Assembly (NCBI GenBank): GCA_030765735.1
Contig: JAVCBZ010000088.1
Span: 1 to 9,894, forward strand
DNA: 9,894 nt
Direction: 5' to 3'
Origin: Candidatus Susulua stagnicola
GTDB lineage: Bacteria; Omnitrophota; Gorgyraeia; Duberdicusellales; 4484-171
Each line of letters begins with the position of its first letter. The stretch's first letter is position 1. The notes under the pieces are model-generated. The model did not search any database. It worked only from the letters and a program-made list of their open reading frames with translations, and was not told where the DNA came from. The position numbers and the translations under genes are program-made. Below, in pieces: positions 6,832 to 9,894 of the stretch.

Positions 6832-7461
6832 TTATCCGGTGCCGCCAAATAATCTTCTCTTTTTGCTCTCTTGGGACCATAACGCTTGACGAATAATTTC
6901 TTTTTCTTTATCAGTTATTTTAGCAAATTGAAAATTTACTGTCTTTAAAAATCGTCCCCATTGTAAATTCTTCACACCTTTTAGATTAGCACTCTTCATA
7001 TTTGTGTATTCCAAATCAGTAGCCTCAAAATCCGCTTCAGTTAAATTTGCTCCGATTAAAGAAGCCAAATTTAAATCCGCTAACCTCAAATCAGCATTCC
7101 TTAAATCTGCATTAGTTAATTTAACTCTGGATAATTTTGTATAACGCAAATCTGACATTTCCAATTGAGCATTTTCCAAATTTGCTCCCATTAACGCTGC
7201 ATGTTTTAAATTCACACCATTCGCCTGCACAAACGGCAAATGCAACCCATCAGCATCTAAGTGCCTTAACTTCGATCCTTTAATACTTATCGGGTTCTCC
7301 TTAAAATCACATTTTTTAAGATATTCCTGCAATTCATCAAAACTATCATCGCCACACAAATCAAATCCTTCTTCTAATTCTATTCCTGAGAAATCTCTCT
7401 CCCCTGATAAAATCTTTTTTATAAATTCTTTTCCTTTTACAAAAATTAATTGTGTAGTCAT
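6832..7461 (-). CDS. Pentapeptide-repeat protein
   Basis: A 209-residue protein whose residues about 81-165 are tandem five-residue repeats of the A(D/N)LxX type (for example ANLEN, ADLRN, ADLRL, ANLTE). They should fold as a right-handed quadrilateral beta-helix of roughly four turns. Residues 1-80 are not repeats and hold a Phe/Glu/Asp-rich segment with Cys36 and Cys51; residues 166-209 end in a basic tail (KKRR). There is no signal peptide or membrane helix, so it is probably cytoplasmic. Pentapeptide proteins have diverse roles, including DNA mimicry and scaffolding, and this one has no recognisable catalytic domain. The frame is open back to 7527, which would overlap the transporter gene; the ATG at 7461 is chosen because AGGAGG stands seven bases upstream. 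It lies 22 bases after the TDT transporter gene, so a role in regulating or docking to that transporter is possible. Confidence 0.9.
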   Translation of the reverse strand: MTTQLIFVKGKEFIKKILSGERDFSGIELEEGFDLCGDDSFDELQEYLKKCDFKENPISIKGSKLRHLDADGLHLPFVQANGVNLKHAALMGANLENAQLEMSDLRYTKLSRVKLTNADLRNADLRLADLNLASLIGANLTEADFEATDLEYTNMKSANLKGVKNLQWGRFLKTVNFQFAKITDKEKEIIRQALWSQESKKRRLFGGTG

Positions 7462-7468
7462 AATTAAA

Positions 7469-7474
7469 CCTCCT
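7469..7474 (-). promoter_or_regulatory. Shine-Dalgarno that sets the pentapeptide-repeat start
   Basis: A full AGGAGG on the minus strand, seven bases before the ATG at 7461, located in the 22-base gap after the transporter stop codon. It removes a spurious 22-residue extension and the overlap with the transporter gene. Confidence 0.85.
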
Positions 7475-7483
7475 AATTTTATA

Positions 7484-8629
7484 TTAAAGATAGGGAATAT
7501 CTCCCTTAAATGTAGGCGAAACATCAAAAATTGTTCTATCTATTATTCCTTTAACTGTTAAGGTTAAATTTATAATCCAAGCTACAACAAGCAATACTGC
7601 TAAAACAATTGCGATATCTTTTATAAATATCAAATTTAATGCCTTAGCAATAATTAAAGATGCAATAACATATGCTGCAGGGGGAAATATAAACGCCCAA
7701 TAACCTAAAGTTACTGGAATGCCCTGTTTTAGGAAATAAGTGAAAATAACTGCAATCGCAACGATAAGCCACCACAACCCAAACCCCCAAAGTAGCAATG
7801 ATATAATCTTAACCAATGACGAAAGAATAGTTAAGTCTATTATGGATATACCAGCTTTTTGAATTACTGGTACAATTGTGTTGATAGCTATAATAGAAAC
7901 TCCCACAGGTGCCACTCCTATCATAAAACTAGGAGCAACGTCCTTTCGAGGAAAATTATAAAAAAACCCGCGAAACATAAAAATCGTATAAATTATAACA
8001 GTAACCGGAATTGCAATCCCTAAAACAAAAACATTAAAAAGTAAAATCCCCCGCAAATAATCTATATTTTTCATATGCATAGCCAAAAAATTACCAGCAA
8101 ATACCAAAACAAAAAGGCCAACTGGCGGAAGAAACCAAAAACCTAATGCCCTACGCGGCTCAGCATGATTACTAGTTATAACCTTGTAAGGTGTAAGAAA
8201 AATAAAAAATATTCCAACAAGACAAGCTACCCACCAAAAAACAACAGCTAAAATATAAGCTGTACTCTTCGGGATAAACGATATTGGAATATTCAATAAA
8301 CCTGTCGCGCATATTGCTGCCGCAATAGAAATAGTTGAATAAAATTGGATTAAACTTGAATGTCTCCATTCCTTCGAAATACAATCTAAGCCAACAAAAA
8401 ATCTAAATAGCATAAAAAAGAATACCACCGGAAATACTACCAAAGTAACCATCAAAAAGAATCCTGCTAAATTGTGTAAAGCCCCTGTAGGTTTACCTGC
8501 AAGTAGTTGAAAAATATTAGCTAAAGCTCCCGTACCCATTATAAATATAAACCAACGCGGAGAAAACCAACGCAATATATATTTAACTGTTAATTCATTC
8601 TTTAGACTTTCCTTTTTTATTTTTTCCAT
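7484..8629 (-). CDS. TDT/SLAC1-family anion transporter (tellurite-resistance/dicarboxylate transporter type)
   Basis: A 381-residue inner-membrane protein with about ten hydrophobic helices, the usual plan of the TDT family. Family marks include FSPRWFIFIMGTGAL (22-36) in the first helix, FWFLPPVG (164-171) and LGYWAFIFPPAAY (308-320) in the penultimate helices. The family covers the bacterial channel TehA, fungal malate (Mae1) and sulphite (SSU1) transporters and the plant anion channel SLAC1, so the substrate is most likely a small anion (dicarboxylate, sulphite, nitrate or chloride); sequence alone does not choose. The TehA name does not prove tellurite resistance, and no TehB methyltransferase is nearby. 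The start has AAGGAG eight bases upstream, placed against the stop codon of the porin gene (16-base gap). Co-transcription with an outer-membrane porin suggests a route across both membranes. Confidence 0.9.
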   Translation of the reverse strand: MEKIKKESLKNELTVKYILRWFSPRWFIFIMGTGALANIFQLLAGKPTGALHNLAGFFLMVTLVVFPVVFFFMLFRFFVGLDCISKEWRHSSLIQFYSTISIAAAICATGLLNIPISFIPKSTAYILAVVFWWVACLVGIFFIFLTPYKVITSNHAEPRRALGFWFLPPVGLFVLVFAGNFLAMHMKNIDYLRGILLFNVFVLGIAIPVTVIIYTIFMFRGFFYNFPRKDVAPSFMIGVAPVGVSIIAINTIVPVIQKAGISIIDLTILSSLVKIISLLLWGFGLWWLIVAIAVIFTYFLKQGIPVTLGYWAFIFPPAAYVIASLIIAKALNLIFIKDIAIVLAVLLVVAWIINLTLTVKGIIDRTIFDVSPTFKGDIPYL

Positions 8630-8637
8630 TTTGTTAT

Positions 8638-8643
8638 CTCCTT
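8638..8643 (-). promoter_or_regulatory. Shine-Dalgarno for the TDT transporter
   Basis: AAGGAG on the minus strand, eight bases before the ATG at 8629, within three bases of the porin stop codon. The closeness supports co-transcription and probably coupled translation of the porin and the transporter. Confidence 0.75.
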
Positions 8644-8645
8644 TT

Positions 8646-9894
8646 CTAAAATTTTAATTGCATTTCCATAGAAACATAATCAGCATCATCATTCCCTGGA
8701 TATATTTTTTCAATAACATCTTTACCAAAAATATGACTGTATGAAAGTACTATATTACACTGTGGATTAACTGCATAATTAACGATTAGATCTAATTCCT
8801 GAGCTAAATCATCCTCTCCATTGGTTGGCCGTGCTAAATATCCAAAAATAGAGCCTTCCTCCTGAGTTGGTCCTGAGCCCATATACCATTTATCTTTGCT
8901 TTCTGTAAGCCAAATAAAATGATAATCTGCTCTTAATGTTAATTTCTTTAAAGGCTTAGTTATTATTTGAAAAAATAAATCTTGAGTATTCATCAAATCA
9001 CAAAAAGGCAAAAGCTCGTATTTTCTTGTTCCAGGTGCCATTTGAAAAAATGTTCCATGATCGTCATCTCCAGCATTATCATCACCTGAACCCATAAAGT
9101 ACCCCATCCGTAGCCACGGTTTCCAAGGAAACTTAGTGAACTGATATCCAATTTCCCCATCAACCGCATAGGCCTGCTGACTTAATTCATACCAATCACC
9201 AAACTGGCCCCCACCCCAAAGTAAAACATCCAACTGACCAGGACCTAAATCATACACACCAAGTAAATGCCCCCCAATCATATGAATATCAATATTTACA
9301 CCATCAGCAGATGTAGAGATACCACTGTTATCAATCCTCTGAGTTACATTTCTATCATCTTTATAATTATAATAAAAACCAGCTATTTCAACTCCCGAAA
9401 GCAATACTCCCTGTTTTGCAGTCAAAGTAGCAGTAGTAATTTTTATATCCTCAATAGTTTCGTTCATACCTTTTTCCCAACCACCTTGAGTTGGATAAAA
9501 AAATGAAGACGTAAAATTAATTTTGTCATTATCATAGCTAAATAGCCCTCCATCAAAACTTCTGCTAAAAGCCGACCAGCCAAAAGAACTAATTAACCTA
9601 TCGGCCAAACGCATTTTTTTCACAGTATTAAACTTCTTTCCATCGGCTTTATTTAAAACCTCTAAACCATCACAATACTCAAATCGTCCAGCTTTTAAAG
9701 AAATACTCTGGTCAAGTATATTTTGAAACTGCAAATACGCCTGATGAACCCCAAACTTATAAGGATTCTCTTGCTTATTATGCAAATAATATAAACCTCC
9801 CATTCCTAAAGGCCCATTTGGCGAAGAAGAAACCGCATCATCAGGCAAACCAAACATATGCACGTATTGAGGTTGAACAAAAATATTCATATAC
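8646..9894 (-). CDS. Alginate-export-type outer-membrane beta-barrel porin (5' end cut off)
   Basis: Outer-membrane channel; 414 residues follow the first methionine visible in the window, but the frame is open through the right edge, so that methionine is probably internal and the signal peptide and first strands lie outside. Family marks in order: HQAYLQF (49-55), KAGRFE (66-71), W105 and the RSFDGG turn (110-115), then the characteristic RMGYFMGSGDDN (261-272). Next come GTFFQMAPGTRKYE (279-292), YHFIWL (323-328), and an ELDL strand (365-368) before the final strand. It ends with phenylalanine (MQLKF), the usual C-terminal signal for outer-membrane assembly. The extracellular-type loop at 268-278 is very acidic and may bind cations. 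The domain is named after AlgE, but most members outside alginate producers are porins of unknown substrate. It heads the visible part of the cluster; its promoter is beyond the window. Confidence 0.85.
   Translation of the reverse strand, partial: YMNIFVQPQYVHMFGLPDDAVSSSPNGPLGMGGLYYLHNKQENPYKFGVHQAYLQFQNILDQSISLKAGRFEYCDGLEVLNKADGKKFNTVKKMRLADRLISSFGWSAFSRSFDGGLFSYDNDKINFTSSFFYPTQGGWEKGMNETIEDIKITTATLTAKQGVLLSGVEIAGFYYNYKDDRNVTQRIDNSGISTSADGVNIDIHMIGGHLLGVYDLGPGQLDVLLWGGGQFGDWYELSQQAYAVDGEIGYQFTKFPWKPWLRMGYFMGSGDDNAGDDDHGTFFQMAPGTRKYELLPFCDLMNTQDLFFQIITKPLKKLTLRADYHFIWLTESKDKWYMGSGPTQEEGSIFGYLARPTNGEDDLAQELDLIVNYAVNPQCNIVLSYSHIFGKDVIEKIYPGNDDADYVSMEMQLKF

Noticed and set aside
7462..7527. 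ATG start at 7527 for the pentapeptide-repeat protein
   Set aside because: It would overlap the transporter coding region and encode its Shine-Dalgarno region; the ATG at 7461 has AGGAGG at ideal spacing.
8172..8384. Second minus-strand frame of 70 codons inside the TDT gene
   Set aside because: Out of frame with a full-length transporter whose family motifs lie on both sides; no frameshift is needed.
9267..9506. Plus-strand open frame of 79 codons inside the porin gene
   Set aside because: Antisense to recognisable barrel strands; low-complexity Ile/Ser-rich product.

Overview
The window is low in G+C (I estimate about 35%, not counted) and every gene I can support lies on the minus strand, so the biological reading order runs from high to low coordinates. 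The content points to a diderm bacterium with a largely anaerobic, iron-sulphur-rich metabolism: a porin-type beta-barrel ending in phenylalanine, a ferredoxin-like protein, a MinD-type ATPase carrying four [4Fe-4S] motifs, and a CoA-disulphide-reductase/NADH-oxidase-type flavoenzyme. I cannot place it in a phylum from these genes. No RNA genes, insertion sequences, CRISPR arrays or gene-free stretches over 300 bases were seen.

Region A (9894 down to 3959) holds six closely spaced genes that look like one transcript: an alginate-export-type outer-membrane porin (5' end outside the window), a TDT/SLAC1-family inner-membrane anion transporter, a pentapeptide-repeat protein, a small DUF302-like protein, an HPP-family membrane protein, and a fused double MinD/ferredoxin ATPase. 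Gaps are 16, 22, 64, 35 and 23 bases, and each gene after the porin has a good Shine-Dalgarno sequence. Together they would supply an outer-membrane pore, two inner-membrane anion-channel-like proteins, two soluble proteins and an Fe-S ATPase. This is the most interesting part of the window and could be an undescribed transport/redox module; the substrate cannot be read from sequence.

Region B (3958 down to 2094) starts after a 134-base A+T-rich gap with a plausible sigma-70 promoter. It holds type I methionine aminopeptidase, then a two-cluster ferredoxin with a charged helical tail, then a zinc-ribbon Nudix hydrolase.

Region C (2093 down to 1) starts after a second promoter-like gap. It holds an unrecognised polytopic membrane protein rich in histidine and cysteine, whose stop codon overlaps the start (ATGA) of a pyridine-nucleotide-disulphide oxidoreductase that runs off the left edge. 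The overlap implies translational coupling, so the two products probably work together.

Three start codons were moved from the longest open frame to an internal ATG: clearly supported for the pentapeptide-repeat protein and the MinD fusion, and less certainly for the His/Cys-rich membrane protein.
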